From Pseudomonadota bacterium (GTDB lineage: Bacteria; Myxococcota_A; Polyangia; Polyangiales; Polyangiaceae), in assembly GCA_023398955.1 (NCBI GenBank), contig JAEWRL010000232.1:1-41623 (forward strand): a DNA stretch of 41,623 nucleotides, read 5' to 3'. A program made the translations under genes and the position numbers. Numbering within the stretch: position 1 is the stretch's first letter; every line of letters begins with the position of its first letter. Positions 1-8,312 of this stretch are shown piece by piece. The notes beneath the pieces were generated by a model, which was not told the DNA's origin, did no database searches, and saw only the letters and a list, made by a program, of their open reading frames with translations.

Positions 1-455
1 GCAGGACAAATGTCGTGGCGTTGGCTCTCGGTGAGCTCGAAGGTGAGCGGCAGGCCGAGCGCATCGACAACAAGGTGAACTTTCGTGGAAAGGCCGCCCC
101 GCGAACGACCTATCCCCTGCGTCGAGGCCCCCCTTTACCGCCCGCCGCATGCTGGTGCGCCCGATTGATCGTACTGTCGAGACTATGCCATTCGTCATCA
201 CGGTCCACTTGCAACGCCGCGAAGGTGCGCTCCCATTTTCCCGTTTTCGACCAGCGATCGAAGCGATTGAGGACCGTCTTCCACGGTCCAAACTACTCCC
301 AGTAGATCACGCCATGGTACCCCCGTGCGGCGCCACCACAGAACCGCTTCGATGAAGTTTCTATCATCCTTCGCCCGGCGCCCCGCTCCGCGCTGGCCTT
401 CCAGCACAAGAGCCAACCTTGACCACTGACCGTCGTTCAGTTGAAGTCGAAGCAT
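1..455 (-). pseudogene. IS5-family transposase, frameshifted and truncated by the window edge
   Basis: The N-terminal part reads LNDGQWSRLALVLEGQRG...AVLWWRRTGVPWRDL, the DUF4096-type start of IS5-family transposases. Homology then moves by one base at about 289-297 into the frame carrying FGPWKTVLNRFDRWSKTG and LDSTI, whose Asp is the first catalytic residue of the DDE triad. It moves again, by -1, at AAAGGGGGG (plus-strand 128-136) into the frame with GRSRGGLSTKVHLVVDALG. The second shift fits the programmed -1 frameshift used by part of this family. The first shift, with an in-frame stop in the alternative reading, looks like a true lesion, so the gene is called a pseudogene. The start is taken at MLRLQLNDGQW. 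Confidence 0.85.
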
Positions 456-513
456 GCTGCGCTCCCTGGAGCATGCCTCAAGCACCATGGAAAAGTTTGC
501 GGCGTACAGCGCC

Positions 514-546
514 GGGCACGGGCACGCATTCAGGGACAGGCCCTAG
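514..546. repeat. Left copy of a 33-bp inverted repeat shared with 41134-41166
   Basis: Read on the minus strand from 546 it begins CTAGGGCCTGTCCCTGAATG and ends GCCCGTGCCC. The right copy at 41134-41166 is identical on the plus strand. It sits just upstream of the IS5-type transposase start, so it is probably a terminal inverted repeat with its outer end facing the interior of the window. Confidence 0.85.
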
Positions 547-570
547 TGGGACAACCCCGGTGAGATGGCG

Positions 571-1308
571 TCACACCCCGATGAAGAGCCGATGCGCGAA
601 ATTGCGCTCCAGCTTCGCGCGGAGCACCTTGTCGGCGGCGGCCTCGATGTCGTACTCCACGCGCTTGAACTCGAAACGGCGTGCTTCGGTATCAAAGACC
701 GTATAGCTGGCGCGGTTGTCGTAGTCGCGCGGCTGCCCCACGGAACCTACACTGACGATGTACTTGCGATTCGCCGCGAGCTCGAAATCAATGGGTGGGA
801 GCTCTTCCACGGTGTCCTCTGTCAGCTCGAAGACCTTGCACAGGTGGCTGTGGCCGATGAACGTAATCTGCTCCAGTTCGTCGAATATCGGGAGACACTC
901 CTGTGCCTGCTCGGGAGCAAAGATGTATTCGAACTCCTCCAGCCGCACCGGTGAACCGTGGCACAGCTGAACTCCCATGTCGCTGAGCCGCTTCTCGTAA
1001 GGGAGGCTGCGTAGCCATTCCATGTTCGCCTCGCTGAGAAGCTGGGCATGTGCGTCCAGAGCATTTCGGGCTGCTTCGTAGTAGTAGGAATAGTCCATGC
1101 GCCCAGCTACCGCCGCATCGTGATTGCCCAGTATGGTCGCCTTGGCGAGTTGCCGAACCATATCTGAGCATTCGTTGGGTGAGCCGCCGTAGCCGACCGT
1201 GTCCCCGAGGCAGTAGTAGCAGTCGAGCCGCTCGCGGCTGTAGGCCTCAAGAACGGCGCTCAAGGCCTCGTAGTTCGCGTGAACGTCACTGAAAATGCCT
1301 AGGCGCAT
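571..1308 (-). CDS. Metallophosphoesterase, YfcE/calcineurin-like
   Basis: The 245-residue protein has the complete metal-binding set of a calcineurin-like phosphoesterase: DVH at 8-10, GD with Asp36, GNHD at 61-64, CHG with His117 and GHSH at 152-155. The segment GSVGQPRDYDNRASY near residue 190 is typical of the YfcE/MJ0936 subgroup, small two-metal phosphodiesterases or phosphatases of the cytoplasm. The start at 1308 (MRLGIFSDVH) is chosen because the family begins at this beta strand; the frame is open for 34 more codons upstream but that part has no family character. The natural substrate cannot be told from sequence. The gene stands alone beside the left insertion sequence, divergent from the next gene. 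Confidence 0.88.
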   Translation of the reverse strand: MRLGIFSDVHANYEALSAVLEAYSRERLDCYYCLGDTVGYGGSPNECSDMVRQLAKATILGNHDAAVAGRMDYSYYYEAARNALDAHAQLLSEANMEWLRSLPYEKRLSDMGVQLCHGSPVRLEEFEYIFAPEQAQECLPIFDELEQITFIGHSHLCKVFELTEDTVEELPPIDFELAANRKYIVSVGSVGQPRDYDNRASYTVFDTEARRFEFKRVEYDIEAAADKVLRAKLERNFAHRLFIGV

Positions 1309-1650
1309 GGGAATGCAAAGGGTAACACGGTCGTCGCCAAACGGCGCGCCTGCTGACAAGGGAAGCTGGACTACGGTCCGGGTGGCAGCCTCTAACAAAA
1401 GCCAAGCCACAGGAGTTCGCCGCGGAAATTCGGAACGAAGCTAACCACTTCCGACGCATCGCCTGTAAGATCGGCCCGAAGGCAAATGTGGCGGAAATGG
1501 CCGGCCAGAAGTTCTTGGTCCAGGTTTTCCGGGGGGTCCGGAGGGCTCTCACCCCCTCCCCATCTGCTACCGTCCTCCGGCGCTCGAGAGCGGCCCAGCC
1601 GCGCTCGGAGCAGCGACCGTCCGTCGCTCCGGAATGAGCCCGGCATCGAG
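1309..1650. other. Intergenic region between divergent genes
   Basis: This 342-bp gap separates a minus-strand phosphoesterase from a plus-strand unknown protein. It must hold both promoters, but no convincing -35/-10 pair or dyad was found. The following frame is open from 1486, but residues encoded before 1651 are Arg/Ser/Pro-rich and look non-coding. Confidence 0.4.
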
Positions 1651-2256
1651 GTGAGTGTGACAGGCAACAGCGATTCGAAAGAACTGATCCCCGGAGTGAT
1701 CAGGGAGCATATGGTGGCCGCTGAGGACTACGTCCGCCGCGCGGTTGGTACAGACCTGGACGGAAGCATCGAAACGATGCCTCTCGTCGATCACTACATC
1801 GGGATTGTTCGGCAAACGCTGGAGGGGCGACCTGAAATGCTGCCGCTCGTCGCGAGATCGCTCGCCGCCTACGTCGGGGAGCTGGTCCGCGGAACGTTCG
1901 GAGGGTTCTGGCATGTGCCGAACGAAGACGCGCACGAGTGGCTGGTCTGCCTGTCGCCCGTGTACCTCGCAGTGAGCCCACTTGGCATCGTGTACGATGC
2001 CATTCACGAGGGTGATAATCACGATGGCCCCTCTTCCCACTTGCGGGTTGCTCGCGAAGACCGAGCGCTCGTGCAGGAGCGCTTGGCCATCGTCCCCCCA
2101 GTGCCGGAGCCGGAGTACCATCTCATCAGCACGCGTCTCGAGGCGATTGAGATCGCGGTAGAAGTACTGCGGACGGCGATGAAGGAAGGTGGCCAGGAAG
2201 ACGTCTTCTTCGAACTGGAGGACTATAGCGACGACATTGCGAGCGCGCGTCTTTAG
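1651..2256 (+). CDS. Hypothetical protein (about 200 aa)
   Basis: I do not recognise a domain. The protein is acidic and soluble, without signal peptide or membrane segments, and ends in a strongly acidic stretch (FFELEDYSDDIASARL). Its composition and codon use look genuine from about SIETMPLVDHYIGIVRQTLE onward. The start is uncertain: GTG codons at 1651 and 1657 lie close to a GAGGTGAG run, while ATG at 1711 has AGGGAG five bases upstream and would give a protein of about 181 residues. It converges with the lipoprotein gene ending at 2309 and shares no evident operon. Confidence 0.6.
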   Translation: MSVTGNSDSKELIPGVIREHMVAAEDYVRRAVGTDLDGSIETMPLVDHYIGIVRQTLEGRPEMLPLVARSLAAYVGELVRGTFGGFWHVPNEDAHEWLVCLSPVYLAVSPLGIVYDAIHEGDNHDGPSSHLRVAREDRALVQERLAIVPPVPEPEYHLISTRLEAIEIAVEVLRTAMKEGGQEDVFFELEDYSDDIASARL

Positions 2257-2258
2257 TG

Positions 2259-2271
2259 CCCCGCCTCGGGG
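2259..2271. terminator. Possible short hairpin between convergent genes
   Basis: CCCCG-CCT-CGGGG forms a 5-bp GC stem three bases after the stop codon at 2256, between two convergent genes. There is no T-tract, so this is only a weak terminator candidate. Confidence 0.25.
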
Positions 2272-2308
2272 ATCCGTAGACCCCCCGCCGTCAGACGCCT
2301 GCCGAGGG

Positions 2309-3628
2309 CTATCCGTCGTTCATGGGACCATCGCGCCCTCCTGCCGTAGCGTGGCCAGGCACCTCGATGCTGCTCGGTGCTATGACATTCTGCCCCAAGA
2401 AGTCGCGAAAGCTGATCGAGTACTTGCCGTTCCGAAGACCGAGGATCAGTTGCTCCTGATTGGGAGCGAGCCAGGCGACGGCCACTCCATCCACAAGGGC
2501 CAAGCTGAACACGGTTGTCTGGTTGCGAACGACCAAGCCTTGCGGCGGTCTGCCTTTGGCGGTGCTCGCCGAGACGGCTGCCTCCTTGCGCCTGAGGCGG
2601 CGCAGGTCCTCGCGCTCGATGAGCTGAGGCACGAGGGGCGGTAGGGCACCGGGCATGAAGTCGGAGTCCCGAGGTGGCGTGGCCGCCAGCGAGCCGTCGT
2701 ACTCCCGCCGCCGGCCGAGCTTCCTGGCGATGAAGCCAAGCTTGCCGCCGCCCTTCCACCGGTATTCCGCCTGCAAGGGCACGAGGCGGTCATCGCAACC
2801 CGGAGTCGACGGCTCAAGGCCGGCGAGCTCGATCAAGAACCGACAGAAGAGAGTTCCGCTCCGTGGAAGGCCTGGGATTTCCGCCTGCTCCAGCATGAGG
2901 GTCCCATAGGGGGACGTGAACAGGCTCCTCCTCGTGGCAAATCCGAGCACTTTTCCGGTCGCCTTGGGCTGCGAGGCGCCGGGCACGAGGGGGCTTACAT
3001 CCATACGCCTCTCGCCAATCAACGCACGGAGAGCTCCAGGTGGGACGGGCCGGTATGCCCTGCCGCCCGCCCACACGAGCACGTGCCCATAGCGGTCCCG
3101 TCGAACTCGCAACTCGCTGCCGGCTCCGAGCGGGAACACCGACGAGTCCAGTTCAACGATCATTCGATCGGCGGTGGTGAGGTGCACGGCCACCTTCAAC
3201 GCCATCCCTTCCCGCAGGCTTGCCACGCTGCCCGGATCGAGGTCAGGGTGACCGAGCGGCCCAGGCATATCGTACCACAGGAAAAGGCCCTCCAGGGGGT
3301 TGCCGAACACCTCGGTGTCGTCGAAGCTTTCGCCCGTGACCGGTTGATCCTCGCGTAACGGCAGTGGCGGGGCTTCCGCCTCCTGGACACCGCCAGCGTC
3401 ATTGATCTCCGCGGCTTCGTCGAGAGCACGGAAGAACAAGGCATCCGATTCCTCGAGGGGCGCCGGTTTAATCGCAGCATTGGGGCTCGGTTCAAGGGTC
3501 GTCAGCGCGTCGGAAGACCCATTGGCGTCTTGCTCTGGGCAACCGCTCAGGATACTCGCGCATAGCAGCGCCCCCACCGCAGACCATACGGACTGACGCG
3601 TCTGCCGGAAACGCCCAGCGCCTATCAC
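2309..3628 (-). CDS. Lipoprotein of unknown function, last gene of the pyrKD operon
   Basis: The 439-residue protein begins with a basic, then hydrophobic leader ending LLCASILSGC, a lipobox with the acceptor Cys at residue 30, followed by a flexible acidic and Pro/Glu-rich stretch. A globular region of unknown fold follows, and the C-terminal third is rich in Arg and Lys. No enzymatic motif was seen. The GTG start at 3628 is chosen because it overlaps the TGA of the HAD gene (GTGA), giving translational coupling; a longer frame upstream would lie wholly inside the HAD gene. Its place behind pyrD probably reflects shared transcription rather than a role in pyrimidine synthesis. Confidence 0.75.
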   Translation of the reverse strand: MIGAGRFRQTRQSVWSAVGALLCASILSGCPEQDANGSSDALTTLEPSPNAAIKPAPLEESDALFFRALDEAAEINDAGGVQEAEAPPLPLREDQPVTGESFDDTEVFGNPLEGLFLWYDMPGPLGHPDLDPGSVASLREGMALKVAVHLTTADRMIVELDSSVFPLGAGSELRVRRDRYGHVLVWAGGRAYRPVPPGALRALIGERRMDVSPLVPGASQPKATGKVLGFATRRSLFTSPYGTLMLEQAEIPGLPRSGTLFCRFLIELAGLEPSTPGCDDRLVPLQAEYRWKGGGKLGFIARKLGRRREYDGSLAATPPRDSDFMPGALPPLVPQLIEREDLRRLRRKEAAVSASTAKGRPPQGLVVRNQTTVFSLALVDGVAVAWLAPNQEQLILGLRNGKYSISFRDFLGQNVIAPSSIEVPGHATAGGRDGPMNDG

Positions 3629-4386
3629 AGGCGTCCCATTCCGAGATTCTCCACGACCGCGACGTGGGGGTCCAGCGCTGGAGCGCTCGGATGATGCTGC
3701 GTATCCACCAAACACACGACTGCCTCGGGGAATGCTGCTTTCAGGCAATTGCAATGATGAGGCTCGTTGTCGAAGGCGGCAACCACCTCACCGATCTGGC
3801 CGATCTCGGGGGCGCACTCAAGCTTGAACTCGCGGTCGCTCAGCGCGACATCCTGTTTCATGACAAGCTCCACGCGGGGAATGCCATAGGGGAACCCCAA
3901 CCCGCACAGGCTGCGAACCGTGCCCGTGCCCATCCGTGCTAGGGGACGTGCCGTGAAGTAGACGACTGTGGCGCCAGCCGAGTGACAGGAGGACGCGAAC
4001 TCCACGGCACCCGGATAGGGTCGATCCAGATGCAGGAATCGGTTGCTAAAGAAGTGGCAGGCCCAATAGGAACGGACCTCGTCCAGGAGGTCCGCGGGCG
4101 GATCCCCCAACCGCCCCAGAAGTGCCTCTACGAGGAACGGAACATCGTTTGCCTCGATCCGTGCCAGGCCCTCGGCGAAGTGGGCTCGCGTTCCGTCCCA
4201 GCGGCGGGCAAGCCGGCGCAGAATGGCGAGGGTGCGGGGGCGATTGTCAATCAGTGTACTGTCTAGGTCCAACACCACCACTGGCCGACCTGTGGCGCAG
4301 CGTTCCACGACACGAGCTAGGATCCCCTCGAGCAGGTGCTCCTGGGCCGCTGGGCAGAGACGACGCTCGTGCGCATCACCCGTCAT
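3625..4386 (-). CDS. HAD-superfamily hydrolase
   Basis: This 253-residue cytoplasmic protein carries the HAD signature DLDST (nucleophile Asp40 and acid/base Asp42), a motif II threonine in YFTARPL, a Lys region around VMKQD and a motif IV-like AFDNEPHH. It therefore probably removes phosphate from a small metabolite or a protein, but the substrate cannot be read from the sequence. Its ATG overlaps the pyrD stop (ATGA) and its own TGA overlaps the following lipoprotein start (GTGA), so it is embedded in the operon. A nucleotide or pyrimidine-pathway phosphatase role is possible from context but unproven. Confidence 0.85.
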   Translation of the reverse strand: MTGDAHERRLCPAAQEHLLEGILARVVERCATGRPVVVLDLDSTLIDNRPRTLAILRRLARRWDGTRAHFAEGLARIEANDVPFLVEALLGRLGDPPADLLDEVRSYWACHFFSNRFLHLDRPYPGAVEFASSCHSAGATVVYFTARPLARMGTGTVRSLCGLGFPYGIPRVELVMKQDVALSDREFKLECAPEIGQIGEVVAAFDNEPHHCNCLKAAFPEAVVCLVDTQHHPSAPALDPHVAVVENLGMGRL

Positions 4387-5312
4387 GCCACCTGCGGGTC
4401 TTTGCCTCGGGCGATGCCGACGAGCTCCCGAACGGATACCTGGTGTTGCTGACAGTACGCGGCGATTCCCTCTGCGATCCGTTTCGCAGCATGAGGATCC
4501 GAAAAATTAGCTGTGCCCACCTGCACCGCACTGGCGCCTGCCATCAGGAACTCGAGCGCGTCGCGGGTGGTCGTCACGCCGCCGATGCCGACAACAGGGA
4601 TATCGAGTGCACTCGCCAAGTCCCAGACCATCCTCACGGCTACGGGGCGCAACGCAGGCCCACTGAGCCCCCCGGTTCGATTCGCGAGGCGAGGGCGCCG
4701 GCGCTCGACGTCGATTGACATGCCGCGGATTGTGTTGATCGCGGTGATTGCGTCCGCGCCGGCCGCTTGGCAAGCCTTGGCCACTCCGACCAGGTCGCCC
4801 GCTTCTGGGCTCATCTTGACCCACAACGGCAGCCGCGTGGTCCCACGGACGGCACGGGTCACCTCCGCAGCCAATTTGGCGTCCCGTCCAAACTCGATGC
4901 CGCCATGACTAACGTTTGGGCAGGATACGTTCAGCTCGATGGCGTGCACCCCGCCTTCCTCCGTGTCGAGGCGCGTGGCGATGGCCTCGAAATCCTCGAT
5001 CGAACTCGCGAAGATGTTGGCGATGACAGTGACACCCCGAGCTCGCAGTAGGGGTAGCTTGTCCTTGCAGAACGCTTCGACCCCGATGTTTGCGAGACCT
5101 ATCGCGTTGAGCATTCCCGCAGGCGTTTCGCAGATCCGCTCGGGGGGGTTGCCTGCTCTCGGTTGACGGCTCAGGCCTTTCGTGCAGATGCCGCCGAGGG
5201 TGGCCACATCATAGAAATCGTCGTACTCGAGACCGTATCCAAAGCAGCCGGACGCGGTGAGCACCGGGTTTTTCAGCGTGAGGTCTCCGATGGCTACTGC
5301 CTGCGAAGTCAA
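4383..5312 (-). CDS. pyrD: Dihydroorotate dehydrogenase, class 1B catalytic subunit
   Basis: This 309-residue FMN enzyme oxidises dihydroorotate to orotate in pyrimidine synthesis. Family features include the N-terminal LTLKNPVLTASGCFGYG, the loop GICTKGLSRQPRAGNPPER, and ELNVSCPN with the catalytic base Cys131, which is a Cys in class 1 enzymes where class 2 uses Ser. FMN-phosphate contacts are expected in VVGIGGVTTTRDALEFLMAGASAVQVG. The TTG start at 5312 is chosen because it has an AAAGGAACG ribosome-binding site and overlaps the pyrK stop as TTGA. The adjacent pyrK confirms the NAD-dependent class 1B type. Confidence 0.95.
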   Translation of the reverse strand: MTSQAVAIGDLTLKNPVLTASGCFGYGLEYDDFYDVATLGGICTKGLSRQPRAGNPPERICETPAGMLNAIGLANIGVEAFCKDKLPLLRARGVTVIANIFASSIEDFEAIATRLDTEEGGVHAIELNVSCPNVSHGGIEFGRDAKLAAEVTRAVRGTTRLPLWVKMSPEAGDLVGVAKACQAAGADAITAINTIRGMSIDVERRRPRLANRTGGLSGPALRPVAVRMVWDLASALDIPVVGIGGVTTTRDALEFLMAGASAVQVGTANFSDPHAAKRIAEGIAAYCQQHQVSVRELVGIARGKDPQVA

Positions 5313-6139
5313 GGTGCGTTCCTTTCGCTCGGGGTTCGGTTGTGCGGTGCCTTCCGTGCGTGGCTCCAATCGACGCGCCTGGCATCCACACAGGGACCGT
5401 CCGTGCAAGCATAGAGGTATCCGCCCTCCACGACCGGTACGGGACAGCCAAGGCAGACCCCGTATCCGCAGGCCATCGGTGTCTCGAGAGACGCCGAGCA
5501 CGGGACGCCTCGCTCGGCCGCTATGGCTGCAACCCGCGCCATCATTGGCTCCGGACCGCACGTGTAGATTTCGCAGTCGTCCCTTAGCACGTGCTCCAGC
5601 GCATCAGTGACGAGTCCACGCCATCCGCGGCTTCCGTCCTCCGTCGCGATCATGAGGTCACAAATCCGCGTGATATCGTCGTGCAGCGGGAGGTCGTTCT
5701 CTGTGCGTGCTCCATAGATGAACAACGGGTTTCTTCTGCGTGCCACCAGATCCCGAGCGAGGAACAACAAGGGCGCCACACCCACCCCGCCTGCCACCAA
5801 GATCTGTGTCCGGTCCGCTTGCTCGGCACGCCATGGATTGCCAAGCGGTCCTAGCAACGTGAACGGCTCGCCGGGTTCCGAACGACCCAGACGGATGGTT
5901 CCCTCTCCACAGACCTTGATGAGGACAGATGGAGTGTTTCCGCCACTCAGATAGCTCATCGGCCTGGGTAGAAGAGGGGCTTCACCCCATTCGGCACCCC
6001 GGATCATGAGGAACTGCCCTGCAGCCGCAGGAGGAGCATCTGGCATGTCGAAGGTCAGCACGTGATACAGGTGGCCGATGCTCTCGCGCCGCAGGAGCGG
6101 AACGGTCACGTGTTCGCGCTTGGAATGGTGATGGTGCAC
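5309..6139 (-). CDS. pyrK: Dihydroorotate dehydrogenase electron-transfer subunit
   Basis: The 276-residue protein passes electrons from dihydroorotate dehydrogenase to NAD. In order it has an FAD-binding barrel with RPMSY at 59-63, an NAD-binding region with GGVGVAPLLFLA near 117-128, and a [2Fe-2S] site with Cys224, Cys229, Cys232 and Cys245 in CGYGVCLGC and the following YAC. The GTG start at 6139 follows a GAGGA site; the natural N-terminus is MHHHHSK, four consecutive histidines. The gene begins 17 bp after rimI and overlaps pyrD by four bases. Confidence 0.94.
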   Translation of the reverse strand: MHHHHSKREHVTVPLLRRESIGHLYHVLTFDMPDAPPAAAGQFLMIRGAEWGEAPLLPRPMSYLSGGNTPSVLIKVCGEGTIRLGRSEPGEPFTLLGPLGNPWRAEQADRTQILVAGGVGVAPLLFLARDLVARRRNPLFIYGARTENDLPLHDDITRICDLMIATEDGSRGWRGLVTDALEHVLRDDCEIYTCGPEPMMARVAAIAAERGVPCSASLETPMACGYGVCLGCPVPVVEGGYLYACTDGPCVDARRVDWSHARKAPHNRTPSERNAP

Positions 6140-6156
6140 GATGGGTCCTCGATGGT

Positions 6157-6627
6157 TCAGTAGCTGGAATCGCTGCGACTCGTGACTGTGGAGTGACCGG
6201 GCAACACGAGGAGCATCTCGAGAGCGTCCTCGCAGGGGTCGGTGTAGTAGTCGCGGCGCACCCTGGCCACCTCGAACCCTTCGCTGCGGTACAAGGCAAT
6301 GGCCGGATGGTTCGATGCTCGAACCTCCAAAACGAGGAGCCGAGCGCGACCAGCTCTAGCACATCCAATCGCCGCGACGAGCAGGGCGCGCGCCGCGCCA
6401 CGGCGACGAAACCGTGGATCGCTTGCGATGTCGATGACGTGAATCTCGTCGGCAACCCTCCAGGTCACCAGGAACGCAACGGCTCCCCCGTCGGGGTCGG
6501 CACGTGCCAACCACACCTCCGCCCAAGGGCGGCCGAACTCCGCGTCGAAATCGACGGGTGCACCGACGCTCGCCGCGAGTTGGGTGAGCCGAGGCGAGTC
6601 CATGGGTGTTGCTAGTTCGGCGATCAC
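6157..6627 (-). CDS. rimI: RimI-type GNAT N-acetyltransferase
   Basis: This 156-residue protein has the acetyl-CoA-binding motif of GNAT enzymes, DPRFRRRGAARALL, followed by LEVRASNHPAIALYRSEGF and VRRDYY, the pattern of RimI, which acetylates the N-terminal alanine of ribosomal protein S18. The GTG start at 6627 (MIAELATPMDSPRL) matches the usual RimI N-terminal strand better than ATG at 6603. It is first in the run rimI-pyrK-pyrD. A related GNAT with another substrate is possible, since rimI normally sits beside tsaB, which is not in the window. Confidence 0.8.
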   Translation of the reverse strand: MIAELATPMDSPRLTQLAASVGAPVDFDAEFGRPWAEVWLARADPDGGAVAFLVTWRVADEIHVIDIASDPRFRRRGAARALLVAAIGCARAGRARLLVLEVRASNHPAIALYRSEGFEVARVRRDYYTDPCEDALEMLLVLPGHSTVTSRSDSSY

Positions 6628-6797
6628 GGATCTCGTGTATGTTGCTGGGTCCCGCAGGGCGCGTCTCGCGTCCAGGGTTGGGTGGTCCGAATGCCTATTG
6701 GGTGACCGGTCCGGCGAAGCTCACTGAGCCAGCAATCTACTCTCGGCGACGCGCGCTCGGAGCACGCCGAGGAGCCTACTCGCCGCGTGGATCCGCA

Positions 6798-8183
6798 TCA
6801 CGAGGTCTTCTTGCGGACGAGCCGCGAGTTGAGAAACTGGTAAATGATCTTGCACGTCTCGAAGCTGCTTCCGGCCATCTCGTCGACGATCCCGCGGACC
6901 GTTCGCTGGCCGTCGATGGCCGCCAGCACACCCCGCTCGAGGGTAGTGAGCTCTTGACTGTCCGCAAGGCGCTCGAGCGCGGCACTGTCTCTGTATAAGA
7001 TGTCATTGAAGTCGAAGCTTCCCTCGATGAGTCGCCACTCATCGACGCGGCGGAAGCCTTCCATGACAAGGGCACCTGGACTCAGCGCCAGCTTGGCCTG
7101 GTTCGCCAACGGGTGCGATGCGCCTACGGCGAAGGAGAAACGCCCCTTCGTCCAACGGACTACCTCGTACACGAGTTCGGCTGTCTGCCGCCGGACAGCC
7201 TCCCTCACCTGCTCTTCGGTGACCAACCCGGCTTCGACAAGCCGTTCACCGAGGAGACGCCGTGCTCCGCGCTGAGAGGTCAGCACAGCGTCGATTTGCT
7301 CCCGGGTGACGAGGTCCTGCTCGAGGAAGTAGCGGCTGATGAGGAACTCGTCGTCGAGTCCGCGAGCTGCCGCCATATCGAGCAGACCCGAGCGCACGAA
7401 CAAGGTCACCTCGGAACCGCGCTTCGCCACGTTGAGGGCGCCGCTCTGGTGTTGCATCTGCAGTAGCTGCAGGACCTCAGCCACGGAGATCACGGCAAGG
7501 TCTCCGGCCAGCACCTCATGCGTGTCGCTGCCGAAGTCGATGGCACGCAGCAAGCTGGTGAGACTGCCCATGGACGCTGGCGTAATCGTACGGCGGAAGG
7601 CGTCGACGACCGCATCGCGAGCGTGGGGGCCACCCATGCCCGTCCGAGCAAGGCCCGGCATGACGAGGTCGGCGAGCGCGCCAGCGAACTCGTAAGCAGC
7701 TCGAACGCGCCGCTCCGCGGGGTCGCGGTTCCCGTCGGCCGATTCGGGTGCGACGCTCTCCGGCACCACCGCGTTGGGCCTGCTCATCGCGCCGAGCCCC
7801 GCCTGTAATCGCTGGTTCTTGTGTAGGGCGGCTTCGACCACCGCTATGAGGCCGCGGGAGTCGAAGGGTTTCGTGATCGCGTCGAGGGCACCAGTCTGCT
7901 TCACGAACTGGCCCCGGATCTTGTCGCCCTTGGCGCTCATCAGGACGACCGGGACGCCTCGGTGCCGTGGGCGGCTTCGGAGCTCGCGGCAGAACTGATA
8001 GCCGTTCATCCGAGGCATGACGAAGTCCACCAGGACGAGGTCCACGTGTTCGGTCTCGAGGACTCCGAGAGCTTCTTGGCCGTCCGAAGCCGTCACGGAA
8101 TCGTACGACCCGGCATGGAGGATCGTCTGGACGACCTTTCTGATAGTAGGGCTGTCATCAACGACGAGGATGCGGGCGCCCAT
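6798..8183 (-). CDS. Receiver-domain protein with DUF4388 (PATAN) output domain
   Basis: The 461-residue protein opens with a CheY-like receiver domain (residues 1-120): acidic pocket Asp9/Asp10, phosphoacceptor Asp53 in LVDFVMP, and Lys105 in ITKPF. After a linker, residues about 226-352 match DUF4388/PATAN (LAGDLAVISVAEVLQLLQMQHQSG), with a GspE N-terminal-like stretch (LLGERLVEAGLVTEEQVREAV). The last hundred residues resemble the small helical tails found with PATAN. Such proteins are common in myxobacteria and act in two-component signalling through protein contacts rather than DNA binding. No partner kinase is adjacent. The start at 8183 (MGARILVVDD) is chosen because the receiver begins there. 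Confidence 0.85.
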   Translation of the reverse strand: MGARILVVDDSPTIRKVVQTILHAGSYDSVTASDGQEALGVLETEHVDLVLVDFVMPRMNGYQFCRELRSRPRHRGVPVVLMSAKGDKIRGQFVKQTGALDAITKPFDSRGLIAVVEAALHKNQRLQAGLGAMSRPNAVVPESVAPESADGNRDPAERRVRAAYEFAGALADLVMPGLARTGMGGPHARDAVVDAFRRTITPASMGSLTSLLRAIDFGSDTHEVLAGDLAVISVAEVLQLLQMQHQSGALNVAKRGSEVTLFVRSGLLDMAAARGLDDEFLISRYFLEQDLVTREQIDAVLTSQRGARRLLGERLVEAGLVTEEQVREAVRRQTAELVYEVVRWTKGRFSFAVGASHPLANQAKLALSPGALVMEGFRRVDEWRLIEGSFDFNDILYRDSAALERLADSQELTTLERGVLAAIDGQRTVRGIVDEMAGSSFETCKIIYQFLNSRLVRKKTS

Positions 8184-8312
8184 GAGAGAGCTGCATCGTA
8201 GATCGGCCGCGCGGCGCCGGGTCAAGGAAGCTGTCGGCATCGATAGCCTGGGGGCCCATGAGCCAAGCGAGGCCGTTGCCGGCAGGACAGGTCGTCCGTT
8301 CGGTGGAATGGA

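Larger units (their letters stand above)
1..546 (-). mobile_element. Partial IS5-family insertion sequence (5' end of the element, cut by the window edge)
   Basis: This stretch contains a degraded IS5-type transposase reading leftwards, followed by a 33-bp sequence at 514-546 that lies about 60 bp upstream of the transposase start, where a terminal inverted repeat would be expected. The element continues beyond position 1, so its other end is not visible. The outer edge is placed at 546 because the same 33 bp recur at the inner edge of the right-hand insertion sequence. CTAG, a typical IS5-type target, forms the last four bases. The boundary is an inference; the transposase homology is clear. 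Confidence 0.6.

Noticed and set aside
6110..6139. N-terminal MHHHH of PyrK considered as a cloning tag or sequencing artefact
   Set aside because: It follows a native ribosome-binding site and is continuous with the natural gene; only four histidines are present and no vector sequence is seen.
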